64,000 bases of DNA from positions 1 through 64,000 of the forward strand of contig NZ_VZPL01000006.1 of NCBI RefSeq assembly GCF_008801575.1, given 5' to 3'. Origin of the DNA: Xanthomonas cissicola (GTDB taxonomy: Bacteria > Pseudomonadota > Gammaproteobacteria > Xanthomonadales > Xanthomonadaceae). The notes beneath the pieces are model-generated. The model saw nothing but the letters and a program-made list of their open reading frames with translations. It did not search any database and was not told where the DNA came from. Position numbers and translations under genes: made by a program. Below are positions 54,091 to 61,478 of the stretch, piece after piece; position 1 is the first letter of the stretch, and each line of letters starts with the position of its first letter.

Positions 54091-55977
54091 TTACTGATCG
54101 CGTGAAGGTGCCGGGCTTGTTTGCTGTTCGTCATCAGCGTCGTCGCTGACCTGCTCTGGAATGTGCAGCGTGAAGTCAGGAAAGGATGTACGGTCTTGCG
54201 GGTGTGCGTTGACGATCAGCTCGCGGGTCTTCCACATCTGGACTGCCTTGGCCAGCGACGCTGCGTCGAGCTGGCTTGCTTCGTGATAAACGAACTGCCC
54301 GAGATGATCGACGATGCCCAGGTGCGCGCTCTGCTGCGCCTTCCAGTTGCTGACGTTCGTGTAATGGAGGCGGAGGCCTTCCTCGCTCTCGTCTTCGATT
54401 CTGGGGGATGGGCCTGCCATGTCGCTCACGCATTGCAGGAAATGGGGATCCCTGCTTTCTTCGAGCATTTTCTGCAATACCGGAATCTCGCCGAAGGTGG
54501 TGGGAGTGCCGGGCGGGCGCTTTTCTGGAAGATAAGATGGGGCACCTTCCAGAAAGGGATTTCTTTCCTCATCGATGACCGTGCTCAGCATGGCCTGTGC
54601 GGTGTCTTCGATGCGTTCGAGCGCAACCTTGTTCAGTTCGAGCGCAACCTGACGATGCTGGTCGAGCTGCGCTTGGAGATGCGGCGGCACCAGGATGATG
54701 CAGTTGGCAGGTAATCGGGCGATCAACGAGGGCAGTCTGGAGAGATTGACGCAACCTCGCAGATCGAGTTTTTCCAGCTGCGTCAGGCGGTGAATGTCCA
54801 GTGGCAGCGTGAGCAGGTTGCTGCAGTCTTTCAGAATCAGTCGCTTCAATGGCGCACTGCCGCCGAAAATCGGCGGATAGCTGCGCAGCGCGGTGCAGCC
54901 CCGCAGATCAAGCTCCTCCAACTTTGGCAGTTGATGGATGGCCGGGCCAAGGGCGGACAGCGGCGAGTTGCGTATCTTTAGGCTTTTCAGATTTTGCAGG
55001 TTGGCGATGGACGCCGGAAGCGATGTGATTCCGGTCCGTTCCAGCCGTAGGCTCTGCAGGTTGACCAAGCCCTGGTGCTCGCCGGATGCATCGGTGCTTG
55101 CCAGGTGCTCGGGAAGTTCCGTCAGTTCCGGGCAGGCGCGGATGGAGAGCTCGCGTAATCGGCTGAGGCTTGCGATGGATGCAGGTAGCGCGCGAAGCGG
55201 ATTGCGTGCCAGCGTCAGTGTTTCCAGGCCCGCAAATTGCTGCATGGTGTCCGGGAGCTCCATCAACCCTGCCGCGTCGATCGTCATGTGTTGCAGATGA
55301 GAAAGACGGAATGCCTGGTCGGGAAATTGCGGCAGCGGAACTGAGCGCAGCTCCAGCGCGACCTGCTCCGGTGCGGTTGCGTCCTCCAGCAGGTCGGTTG
55401 TCGCCTTCAGCGCCCGGCTCGTTCTTCTCTCGACCTCCGGGTTGTTGCTGTTGGCCTGGCGCCATGCGCTGTGCCAGCGATTGCGATCTGCGCTGTAGTG
55501 TCGTTGCCATTGCGACAGCACGTCGCGGTAAGGGCGAATCGCTGGGGAGCGCCGTAATGGTGAAGCGCCCACGGTCGGTGGCATACGGGGGCGCACCGGC
55601 CGCAAGTGCTGCGAATCGGTGGTGACGGAGTGGAAGCGAGCGCGTTCTATGTCGCTGAGCTGTGGCAATTCCGGGGTTTGCAAAGGATGTCCAGCCGCCT
55701 CGTTCATCCGCGCGGCGCTGCCGGATCCGCCGTAGGGAAGTGGGGGAGCGGATGTGGTTGGCCGGCGAGAGGTCTCGGCATCGGCAGGCGTTGCCGACGG
55801 TCGCCCGGACCGGCCACCAGGCACATATCTGGTCAGGCCGCCGAGCATGCCGCTAGGGCGCTCGGGCGCGGGATGTGCGGGTGGGACACTGCGCGCGGGC
55901 GCATCTGCATCGGACGCATTCTGCTCCCGCAGTCCTAACGGCGTGCCCGGCGGGCGTGGTTGATCGACGCGTCGCAT
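54091..55977 (-). CDS. xopL: Type III effector XopL (leucine-rich repeat E3 ubiquitin ligase)
   Basis: A 628-residue protein beginning MRRVDQPRPPGTPLGLREQN. Residues 1-145 are Pro/Ser/Arg-rich and disordered, as in type III secretion and translocation signals. About 205-430 is a leucine-rich-repeat domain of bacterial type (repeats such as LETLTLARNPLRALPASIAS and LEELDLRGCTALRSYPPIFG). About 450-605 corresponds to the XL-box, a fold so far known only from XopL that acts as an E3 ubiquitin ligase and suppresses plant immunity. I recognise it from X. euvesicatoria XopL. A PIP box lies 71 bases before the start. It is convergent with cutC. Confidence 0.93.
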   Translation of the reverse strand: MRRVDQPRPPGTPLGLREQNASDADAPARSVPPAHPAPERPSGMLGGLTRYVPGGRSGRPSATPADAETSRRPTTSAPPLPYGGSGSAARMNEAAGHPLQTPELPQLSDIERARFHSVTTDSQHLRPVRPRMPPTVGASPLRRSPAIRPYRDVLSQWQRHYSADRNRWHSAWRQANSNNPEVERRTSRALKATTDLLEDATAPEQVALELRSVPLPQFPDQAFRLSHLQHMTIDAAGLMELPDTMQQFAGLETLTLARNPLRALPASIASLSRLRELSIRACPELTELPEHLASTDASGEHQGLVNLQSLRLERTGITSLPASIANLQNLKSLKIRNSPLSALGPAIHQLPKLEELDLRGCTALRSYPPIFGGSAPLKRLILKDCSNLLTLPLDIHRLTQLEKLDLRGCVNLSRLPSLIARLPANCIILVPPHLQAQLDQHRQVALELNKVALERIEDTAQAMLSTVIDEERNPFLEGAPSYLPEKRPPGTPTTFGEIPVLQKMLEESRDPHFLQCVSDMAGPSPRIEDESEEGLRLHYTNVSNWKAQQSAHLGIVDHLGQFVYHEASQLDAASLAKAVQMWKTRELIVNAHPQDRTSFPDFTLHIPEQVSDDADDEQQTSPAPSRDQ

Positions 55978-56047
55978 CGCATTCCTCTTCTTGGCTGTCG
56001 CTCGATGACGATGATCGGCATGCAACGCGATTGGCGAATTCCGAGGG

Positions 56048-56072
56048 GCGAAGTCGTCGTCATCATGACGAA
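56048..56072 (-). promoter_or_regulatory. PIP box of xopL (HrpX-binding site)
   Basis: On the reverse strand the sequence is TTCGT, 15 bases, TTCGC, matching TTCGB-N15-TTCGB. A YANNNT-like -10 (CATCGT) begins about 34 bases further on, slightly beyond the usual 30-32. The site overlaps the 3' end of the sialidase-like gene. Confidence 0.8.
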
Positions 56073-57223
56073 GGATCGGCGGCGTGGGCGCATGCCGTTG
56101 TGCAGCGCTCAGGCAGCATTGTGGGGACGGGCGCCTGGCAGGGGCTGCACTCGCCGAACCGCGTGGGATCGAGCACCACATGCTTGATCCGTCGGCGCTT
56201 CCAGGTGTAGCTGACATGCACCAACCCATCGCGGGTCTGGATCACGGCCGGATAGGAAAATTCATCGCCGGCGCTGTCTTCCAGGGTCAGCACGCGTTGC
56301 CAGTGCACGCCATCGTTGGAGACGGCAACGGCCAGGGTGCCGCGCCCGTCCCACCAGTCCTTGCCGGCAATGGCCGGGTTGTAGACCAGTAACGCACGAC
56401 CGTCGTGCAGCACCACCGCGTCGGTGCCGGAGTTCGGGTTTTCCACCTCCAGCAAGTACATGGGCTGCCAATGCAGGCCGCCATCGAGTGAGAACGTGCT
56501 GAAAAGCTTGTTTTGCTGGCTGCGGCCCAATGCCTGCAGGCGGCCATCCGGATACATCAGCAGGCTGGGCTGGATCGCGCCGATCGCCTTCGCGTCGTTG
56601 AGCGGCATGCCGCGTTGCCAGTGCACGCCGTCGTCGTCGCTCCATTCCAGATGCGCGCGCCAGCCGCGGTCTTCGCTGCTGCTGGGCGCCAGGATGCGAC
56701 CGTTCGGCAATTGCACCGGCTTATTCTTGATCGGCCCAAGAATGCCGTCGGCCAACCGCTGCGGTGGCGACCAGTGCGCGCCATCGTCAGTGGAGAGCAG
56801 ACGCAGCCCCCACCATTGGCGCGGATTGGGTCCGAGCTTGTAGTACAGCTGCACCGGCCCGGTGGCCGATTGGAACAACACCGGATTCCATGCTGGCACT
56901 GCAGTGCCATCGACGCCGGCGTGTGCGCCATCGGCGATAGGGCGTGGGGTCTGCCATTGCTGCGGGCCGCGCTGAGCGAGCCAGATGCCGACATCGGCCG
57001 CACCTTCGTGCTCACCGCCGAACCAGGCAGCCAGCAGATGACCATCGCGCGTTTCCAGCAAGGTGGAGGCGTGAGCCTGCGGCGTGGGAGCCGGGTCGGC
57101 GATGAACTCGCTGAGCACGATCGGCGAAGGCGGCAACGCAGGCGATTGCGCCTGTGCGGCAACCGCACCCAGGCTTGCAGCAAGGCTCGCAATGAGACGG
57201 CTCAGCAGGCGTGGCGGATGCAT
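56063..57223 (-). CDS. Secreted sialidase-like (Asp-box) protein
   Basis: A 386-residue exported protein: MHPPRLLSRLIASLAASLGA is a Sec signal ending near AQAQS. The six-bladed propeller shows three good Asp boxes (STDDGAHW, SDDDGVHW, SLDGGLHW) and a shortened one (SNDGVHW). The general layout matches the BNR sialidase superfamily (GH33-like): AWFGGEHEGAADVGIWLAQR, VQLYYKLG, NKPVQLPNGRILAPSSSEDR. An Arg triad and a classical FRIP motif are not obvious, so the substrate may not be sialic acid, which plants lack. The start at 57223 is preferred over 57244. It lies upstream of xopL and shares its strand. Confidence 0.82.
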   Translation of the reverse strand: MHPPRLLSRLIASLAASLGAVAAQAQSPALPPSPIVLSEFIADPAPTPQAHASTLLETRDGHLLAAWFGGEHEGAADVGIWLAQRGPQQWQTPRPIADGAHAGVDGTAVPAWNPVLFQSATGPVQLYYKLGPNPRQWWGLRLLSTDDGAHWSPPQRLADGILGPIKNKPVQLPNGRILAPSSSEDRGWRAHLEWSDDDGVHWQRGMPLNDAKAIGAIQPSLLMYPDGRLQALGRSQQNKLFSTFSLDGGLHWQPMYLLEVENPNSGTDAVVLHDGRALLVYNPAIAGKDWWDGRGTLAVAVSNDGVHWQRVLTLEDSAGDEFSYPAVIQTRDGLVHVSYTWKRRRIKHVVLDPTRFGECSPCQAPVPTMLPERCTTACAHAADPSS

Positions 57224-57684
57224 CGTGGTCCAGTCCTGTGCCAAGTTTAAAGAGACCTCTTTATTATCTCTTAAATACCACGTGTTCCGTCCGTCGAGGC
57301 GGCTTGGTCGAAATGCATCACCAGACGCATAGCGATGTGGCCGCTCTGCTCCGACTGCTACTAGCTGGTGGCACCTAGCCTGACCCTGGCGCGACTGTGT
57401 ACACGGCCATCGTGCAGCATTGCCGCGGTAAAGCCTTCAGTGCAGCGATAACTCAGCCGCATTGCACCCGCGCGCACGATCACACCGAGGTTGCGACGCG
57501 CGCTGAAGCGTGGCAATGCGAGGGTCGAGTTGCGCGCGCGCCGGCCGCTATCGTGATGGCACAGCGAGCGTGGTGTGGCGGTTCGCCGGCGGCGATGCGG
57601 GGAACATAACCGCGATGCGTTCTTAGCGCCGATGGGCCTGCACAACACAAATCGCCGTGCATCCATTCACTCAGGAGTGCATTG
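57224..57684. other. Divergent intergenic region
   Basis: About 460 bases between the sialidase-like gene (leftward) and the RebB-like gene (rightward). Bases 57247-57275 are strikingly AT-rich for the window (TTTAAAGAGACCTCTTTATTA) and contain a near-palindrome AAAGAG-ACC-CTCTTT, a plausible operator or core promoter for the sialidase-like gene. No PIP box is present. A minus-strand open frame at 57361-57666 is not convincing. Confidence 0.5.
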
Positions 57685-58014
57685 ATGGCTTTTCCAACCG
57701 CAGTCAATCCGCAGATCACCGATGCCGTCACCCAGACCAACGTCAAGGTCGTTGGCGAAGCGCCAGCGGTTGCAATGAGTTCGATTTACCAAAGCATGGC
57801 CCATTCGAGCGGCATCCTGTTTCAGAATGCGGTCGCTGCACAACAGCAGCAAGACACCTTGGCGCAGGCGGCCACCAATCAGGGCGTGATCCAGACCTAC
57901 GGTGTCGATACGGGCGCTTGCGCGGCAGATGTCGAGAACGTTGCGCAAGGTGGTGCCGCAGACAATCTGAACAGTCTGTTGACCGTGCTCAGGTCGTTCG
58001 ACACTGCAAAGTAA
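57685..58014 (+). CDS. RebB-like killing-trait protein
   Basis: A 109-residue protein starting MAFPTAVNPQITDAVTQTNV. This is the RebB family pattern (R-body component, killing-trait domain), which begins with the ITDAVTQ stretch, continues through a helical Ala/Gln-rich middle (SSIYQSMAHSSGILFQNAVA, AAQQQQDTLAQAATNQGV) and ends in a short tail. RebB proteins polymerise into extendable ribbons in Caedibacter; xanthomonads carry homologues of unknown use. AGGAG lies seven bases ahead. Here it is solitary: no RebA, RebC or RebD partner is seen. Confidence 0.82.
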   Translation: MAFPTAVNPQITDAVTQTNVKVVGEAPAVAMSSIYQSMAHSSGILFQNAVAAQQQQDTLAQAATNQGVIQTYGVDTGACAADVENVAQGGAADNLNSLLTVLRSFDTAK

Positions 58015-58021
58015 CCGCCTC

Positions 58022-58047
58022 TGGCGACAGCGTCACGGCTGTCGCCA
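58022..58047. terminator. Bidirectional hairpin after the RebB-like gene
   Basis: TGGCGACAGC, a 6-base loop, then GCTGTCGCCA: a perfect 10-bp GC-rich stem eight bases after the RebB-like stop and 25 bases from the end of the convergent 66-residue gene. It could end transcription from both sides, though no T-run is present. Confidence 0.65.
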
Positions 58048-58071
58048 CGCTTGCTCGCGCAAACGCGTCGC

Positions 58072-58272
58072 TCAGGCGGCGTTGTCGTCGCGCATTTGCG
58101 GCGGCAGCAGCGTCTGCGGCTTCTTGGCCGATTCGGTCTGGCACAGGAACGTCATCAGGTGTGCGGCTTCGGCACTGCCCATGGGCTTGCTGTGGATCTG
58201 CTCGGCGAAGGCGTTTTGGGTGTGCTCGGCAACGGCGGAAACGGACTCTTGTGCAACGGTAGACGACGACAT
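58072..58272 (-). CDS. Small hypothetical protein, 66 aa
   Basis: A 66-residue soluble protein, MSSSTVAQESVSAVAEHTQN at its start, with CCAGGAG six bases ahead of the ATG at 58272. No membrane helix or signal; the N-terminal half is an amphipathic Ala/Ser/Glu-rich helix, the C-terminal half polar (SAKKPQTLLPPQMRDDNAA). I do not recognise it. It faces the RebB-like gene tail to tail across a shared hairpin, so a link with that protein is possible but unproven. Confidence 0.6.
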   Translation of the reverse strand: MSSSTVAQESVSAVAEHTQNAFAEQIHSKPMGSAEAAHLMTFLCQTESAKKPQTLLPPQMRDDNAA

Positions 58273-58687
58273 GCAACGCTCCTGGAACCTGCAATCAAGC
58301 CGTCTACGTCGCAAGCAAGCGCATCCGTAACGGAGTCAGCCGGTGATATTGCCTGGAATCTGTGCCGTCCGATACCTCGACGGTACGCGGGCGGCGCAGC
58401 GGCACCGGACGTTCTGATAACGGCGGCTGCGGCGAGGTCTAAAGCGCCATCGGCTGAAATCTGCTCCGTCGGTTATTTTTGATTGCCCAATAGGGCTGAA
58501 GGCGATGGGCGTCTTGCTAGAACGCGGGGGCTCAACAGCTGGATTGCTGTGCCGGCGCGTCCTGGCGCATCGCCAGCTCCGCCAGGCCATCCATGCGGCG
58601 GCTTGCATCTTGCCAATCCGGCGTGGAGGTAACCAATGGCGGGCTTTCTCCGGGATAAATCGCGTGACGCGTGGTTGGGCCGGAGCG
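58273..58687. other. Intergenic stretch upstream of the xopK promoter
   Basis: About 415 bases without a supported gene. The xopK frame is open through part of it (from 58505), but that lies upstream of the PIP box and -10 element, so it should not be translated from the HrpX-driven message. Confidence 0.5.
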
Positions 58688-58712
58688 TTCGTTTACGGAA
58701 TCGCGTGTTCGT
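58688..58712 (+). promoter_or_regulatory. PIP box of xopK (HrpX-binding site)
   Basis: TTCGT, 15 bases, TTCGT: a full match to TTCGB-N15-TTCGB, placed 65 bases before the xopK start and exactly 30 bases before a YANNNT -10 element. Spacing and order are those of HrpX-regulated promoters. Confidence 0.88.
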
Positions 58713-58742
58713 CCCAGCAAGACTGGATGGAAAGGACAGGCA

Positions 58743-58748
58743 CACCAT
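58743..58748 (+). promoter_or_regulatory. -10 element of the xopK promoter
   Basis: CACCAT fits YANNNT and begins 30 bases after the PIP box end, inside the 30-32 window expected for HrpX-dependent genes. The start codon at 58778 follows 29 bases later, with GGAG at 58767-58770. Confidence 0.75.
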
Positions 58749-58777
58749 CGCCGCTTTGCACCGGTTGGAGTTTGCTC

Positions 58778-61429
58778 ATGCGCGTCCAGCGATCCATTGC
58801 ACAGCATCTTGTCACACGCGATTGTGCGGCCGTCGAAACGCCGCCCGCAGCGGAATCGCCGCAAGATCGACAGGGTTGGCCACTGGGGCTGAACGCGCTG
58901 CAGACGCGACCACTGCCCAGACGCACACATCGCGATGAGAGCGAGCGACGAGTGCACCACGGGGATGCCAACGCCCGAGTTGCCGAAGCGGAGACGGCCT
59001 ATGACGTCTTCGTGCTCGCCAAGTACGTGGCCGACCCCTTGCACGGAACCGCGGACAAAACGGCCGAATTGATCAACGACATTCCCCGCCGCGGCGAACC
59101 CGAGCACTCCGCCGAAGCCGGGGAGTCAGCGCATCCGCCTGCGCACCCACCGGCCGACCATGCAGCGGCACCGGATGGCCACCCGTCACACCCACCGCAG
59201 ACCGCACATCCCGCACAGCCGCACGCTGCCCATGCCCCGCATGCGCCGACGCCGGAGGGACACCAAGCGCCGCATGCCGGTGCCGGGCATCCGGCGGATC
59301 CGCAAGCGGTTGGGCATGCAAAGGAAGGCGTCCTGCACGCCCTTGCCGAGGAAGGCGCCCCGGCAGGCGCATTCGATCTGGCGATGAGCCTGGGCATCAG
59401 CGGCGCGATGCTGCCGCTGTCGAGTCTTGCGATCTATGCCGCGTACAAGGAAACCCGTGAAGTCGCCGAGCAGCGCACGCACTTGCGGCAGCGGGAACGC
59501 CGCCTGCGCTCGGAGCAGGCGGCACTGCAGTCTGCCTTGGGCACGGCAGCGCCTGCAGGCGCTGCAAATGCGCACGCGCATGCGCTGAGCGAGGCGATCG
59601 ATACCAACGCCTATCTACAGCGGCGAAATGCGCGCGACGGTGCCATCGCCGCGACCTCCATGGCCTCGGCCGGGGTGATCTTCACCAAGGCAGCGAGCGA
59701 ACTCGGCATCCAGGGCGGGCTGGCAATCGCCAGCAAGAGCGCAAATGCGGCGGGCCTGGTGGGCCACAGCGCCGCTGCCGCAGGTGCTGCCTCTGCGGCG
59801 GGCATCGCCGGCAGCTTCGTGCTCGCGCCGTTGGCGAGCGTGGCGGCGACCGCATTGGGGGGCACCTTCCTGCACCAGTCGCGTCGGGAAAGGGCGCGTG
59901 TTGCCGTGGATGTCGGCAGGGTCGAGCGCTTCCTGCAAGACCTCGAACCTAGCGAGCTCAGTCCTGGCGCACAGCGATACCAGTACTTTGTGAGCACCAA
60001 GTTGGGCAAGTACGACCGCTTTGCGCATCGGTTCAACCAGTGGAACAAGGGCTTTGTCGTGGGTGGAATCACCTACACCGCCAGTACGTTGACCAAGGTC
60101 GGCGTCAGCGCGGCCGTCGTTGCCGGCGCCACGGTGGCCGCACCGGTGGGCACCGGCCTGATCATCGGCGCAGGTCTGCTCGGTGCGGCCACGATGGGGG
60201 TCGGCAGCCATCAATTCCTACTGGCGCACGGCAAGCAGAAGCGCTACCGCAGGTACCAGACCGAGGACATGCCTGGCGTCGATCGCGCGCTACTGGCGGT
60301 GGCGGATCTATTGCCTGCACGCGAGGCGGAGAGTGCCGCAGTCCAGGAAACGCCCAGCGTCGCCGACCAGTTGCAGCCAACCGCGCTCGGCGTTGCACTG
60401 ACGCCAGTGGCGGAGGAATCAGCGGGGAGCGATGAAGACGATATCGTTGCAGAAGCCGATCCCGGCCTGGAGCCGAAGCATCGCCAAGGCGCCTCTGCCG
60501 CAGGTGATGCTCAACCGGCAATGCCGCAACCCGATGCTTCGGCTGCCGACGCAAGAGCGGCAGGCAATGCTGTTCCCCAACACGGTTTCGAGTTGCGGAG
60601 CGCGCTTTACGCCTGCATCGACGGGCAGGAAAAGGCGTTGGACGCGTTTCTGCAGAGCGGCGCCGACGACCTGCAGAAACTGCATCCGGCCAAGCCGCGC
60701 TCGACAGATCAGAGCAAGGGCTCGGTTCGAGCGGCACATGCGGCGCCGCTGAGTCGGCGCGTCAATGCCGCCCTGCGCGCAGCCGCGAACTACGGACGCG
60801 CGGTAGTGACCGGTAAGCCGCATCAGGCGCGAGGCAAGGCGATGCGCAGCCATGCCAAGCACAGCGCGGTGCTGACCGAAACCGCGCTTGCGCAGTGGCT
60901 GCAAACGCCCGGCTCGGTGAAGTCGCAGATCGCCTACATGCAATGCTGCCTCGAACTGCAGACGAAGTATCTCGACGCCAAGCTCGGCGCGCAGGCGGAC
61001 CTTCCGCAGCCCGACGTGCACGACGATCCGCATTCTCATGGCCAAACGCCTGTTGCGACGGTCGATCGGGCGCCGGCACGTCTGCTGGCGCAATTGCACC
61101 AGGTGCGCACGCGCGACGACACCCAGCAGCGAGCGGTCAGCCTGATGCTGCAGGAACTGGAGATGGCCGAGCAGGAACTGGCAAACCCCGATGCGCGAAG
61201 CCAGGCGCGCGCCGCCGCCAGGATGCCCGGTTTGCAGCAGCGCCTGATCCGGGTGCTGACTTCGAACGCGATCGCGCCGCAAGAGGGCGTTGCAGGGTTC
61301 GCCCGGTTCTGCATGAAACAGGCCCGTCAGCACACGACCCATGTGCGCGGCACGCTGTTGGCGACCGAAGTCCAGGCAGCACGCATCCGCGAACAGGCCG
61401 CTGCCGCGACGCCTGCGTCCACGACCTGA
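58778..61429 (+). CDS. xopK: Type III effector XopK
   Basis: An 883-residue protein starting MRVQRSIAQHLVTRDCAAVE. I identify it as XopK from recalled sequence character, its closeness to xopL (as in X. euvesicatoria) and its PIP box. About 100-180 is a His/Pro/Ala-rich disordered stretch (HPPAHPPADHAAAPDGHPSH). Three Gly/Ala-rich hydrophobic stretches follow, the longest including VGVSAAVVAGATVAAPVGTG, which could span or insert into a host membrane. The C-terminal third is helical and polar. XopK of rice pathogens has been reported as an E3 ubiquitin ligase; I see no classical RING or U-box. The start at 58778 is set by GGAG and the -10; the frame opens earlier at 58505. Confidence 0.82.
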   Translation: MRVQRSIAQHLVTRDCAAVETPPAAESPQDRQGWPLGLNALQTRPLPRRTHRDESERRVHHGDANARVAEAETAYDVFVLAKYVADPLHGTADKTAELINDIPRRGEPEHSAEAGESAHPPAHPPADHAAAPDGHPSHPPQTAHPAQPHAAHAPHAPTPEGHQAPHAGAGHPADPQAVGHAKEGVLHALAEEGAPAGAFDLAMSLGISGAMLPLSSLAIYAAYKETREVAEQRTHLRQRERRLRSEQAALQSALGTAAPAGAANAHAHALSEAIDTNAYLQRRNARDGAIAATSMASAGVIFTKAASELGIQGGLAIASKSANAAGLVGHSAAAAGAASAAGIAGSFVLAPLASVAATALGGTFLHQSRRERARVAVDVGRVERFLQDLEPSELSPGAQRYQYFVSTKLGKYDRFAHRFNQWNKGFVVGGITYTASTLTKVGVSAAVVAGATVAAPVGTGLIIGAGLLGAATMGVGSHQFLLAHGKQKRYRRYQTEDMPGVDRALLAVADLLPAREAESAAVQETPSVADQLQPTALGVALTPVAEESAGSDEDDIVAEADPGLEPKHRQGASAAGDAQPAMPQPDASAADARAAGNAVPQHGFELRSALYACIDGQEKALDAFLQSGADDLQKLHPAKPRSTDQSKGSVRAAHAAPLSRRVNAALRAAANYGRAVVTGKPHQARGKAMRSHAKHSAVLTETALAQWLQTPGSVKSQIAYMQCCLELQTKYLDAKLGAQADLPQPDVHDDPHSHGQTPVATVDRAPARLLAQLHQVRTRDDTQQRAVSLMLQELEMAEQELANPDARSQARAAARMPGLQQRLIRVLTSNAIAPQEGVAGFARFCMKQARQHTTHVRGTLLATEVQAARIREQAAAATPASTT

Positions 61430-61478
61430 TGGCGGCTGTGCGCGCGCACATGCGTCGGCCGCCGCCGCCTCGTGAGAC

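Noticed and set aside
56028-56052. Alternative TTCGC-N9-TTCGC pair near the xopL promoter
   Set aside because: The 9-base spacing does not fit a PIP box; the overlapping TTCGT-N15-TTCGC does.
57361-57666. 101-codon minus-strand frame between the sialidase-like and RebB-like genes
   Set aside because: Arg-rich shadow composition and no ribosome site; no domain recognised.
58505-58777. N-terminal extension of XopK
   Set aside because: It lies upstream of or across the PIP box and -10 element, so it would not be on the HrpX-driven message; GGAG precedes the ATG at 58778.
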